From contig NZ_CP035319.1 of NCBI RefSeq assembly GCF_004328705.1, positions 1,550,001 through 1,614,000 of the forward strand: 64,000 nucleotides of DNA, read 5' to 3'. Under the pieces are notes generated by a model, which had not been told where the DNA came from, did not search any database, and saw only the letters and a program-made list of their open reading frames with translations. The DNA is from Rhodococcus sp. ABRD24 (GTDB taxonomy: Bacteria > Actinomycetota > Actinomycetes > Mycobacteriales > Mycobacteriaceae). Position 1 is the first letter of the stretch. Every line of letters begins with the position of its first letter. Shown here piece by piece: positions 64,000-64,000 of this stretch. The translations under genes and the position numbers were made by a program.

Positions 64000-64000
64000 G

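Overview
This is a GC-rich actinobacterial chromosome segment from a mycolic-acid-type lineage. The best fit is Rhodococcus or a close relative such as Nocardia or Gordonia. The evidence is mshA (mycothiol), senX3-regX3, hbhA, an L,D-transpeptidase lipoprotein, a 429-residue isocitrate lyase with the KKCGH motif, IdeR-type iron boxes, many GTG and TTG starts, and a gene order that I recall as Mycobacterium tuberculosis Rv0467-Rv0498 read in reverse. Species cannot be named from the window. I see no rRNA, tRNA or CRISPR.

Layout. 0-2.8 kb: a truncated thioesterase, a MerR regulator, a divergent membrane protein over a palindrome, and a TIM-barrel protein. 2.8-8.4 kb: conserved core (repeat-rich membrane protein, ppx, a Cys-rich hypothetical, regX3-senX3, gpmA). 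8.5-21.9 kb: an inserted iron/siderophore island. It has a solitary iron-boxed binding protein, a binding-protein pseudogene next to an IS30 remnant, an overlapping uptake operon (two Tat-lipoprotein binding proteins, a siderophore-interacting flavoprotein, two permeases, an ATPase), a divergent two-subunit ABC exporter-fold transporter, and an AraC regulator. 22.0-26.7 kb: an Rpf-type muralytic protein with a long leader and CRP box, YbjN, mshA, a hydrolase and an MFS transporter. 26.9-31.3 kb: tocopherol-cyclase-like, ROK, SDR and DUF2804 genes. 31.4-33.9 kb: an orphan type VII secretion cassette. 34.1-40.1 kb: L,D-transpeptidase, murB, two DUF2505 genes, an HNH/DUF222 gene and an AbiEi-like gene. 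40.2-47.1 kb: an LmeA-like protein and an inserted catabolic divergon (racemase, TetR, acyl-CoA synthetase, nitroreductase; divergent Baeyer-Villiger monooxygenase with promoter and operator). 47.1-57.4 kb: deoC, methyltransferase, purU, hydrolase, DUF2516, hbhA, XRE regulator, DUF445, TetR, ABC1 kinase, PPK2. 57.6-64 kb: a MetE-family protein, fadB2, aceA with a regulated upstream region, and two hypotheticals.

How it fits together. The conserved backbone covers redox buffering (mshA), phosphate and polyphosphate response (senX3-regX3, ppx, PPK2), peptidoglycan (murB, L,D-transpeptidase, Rpf) and the glyoxylate shunt (aceA). Accessory blocks sit between backbone genes. The observations most worth a second look are: a full-length MetE homologue that has lost three of four catalytic zinc ligands; a heterodimeric ABC transporter whose two ATP sites have decayed in complementary ways; a duplicated bipartite motif, probably the AraC operator; the orphan type VII secretion cassette; and the BVMO/racemase/CoA-ligase divergon.
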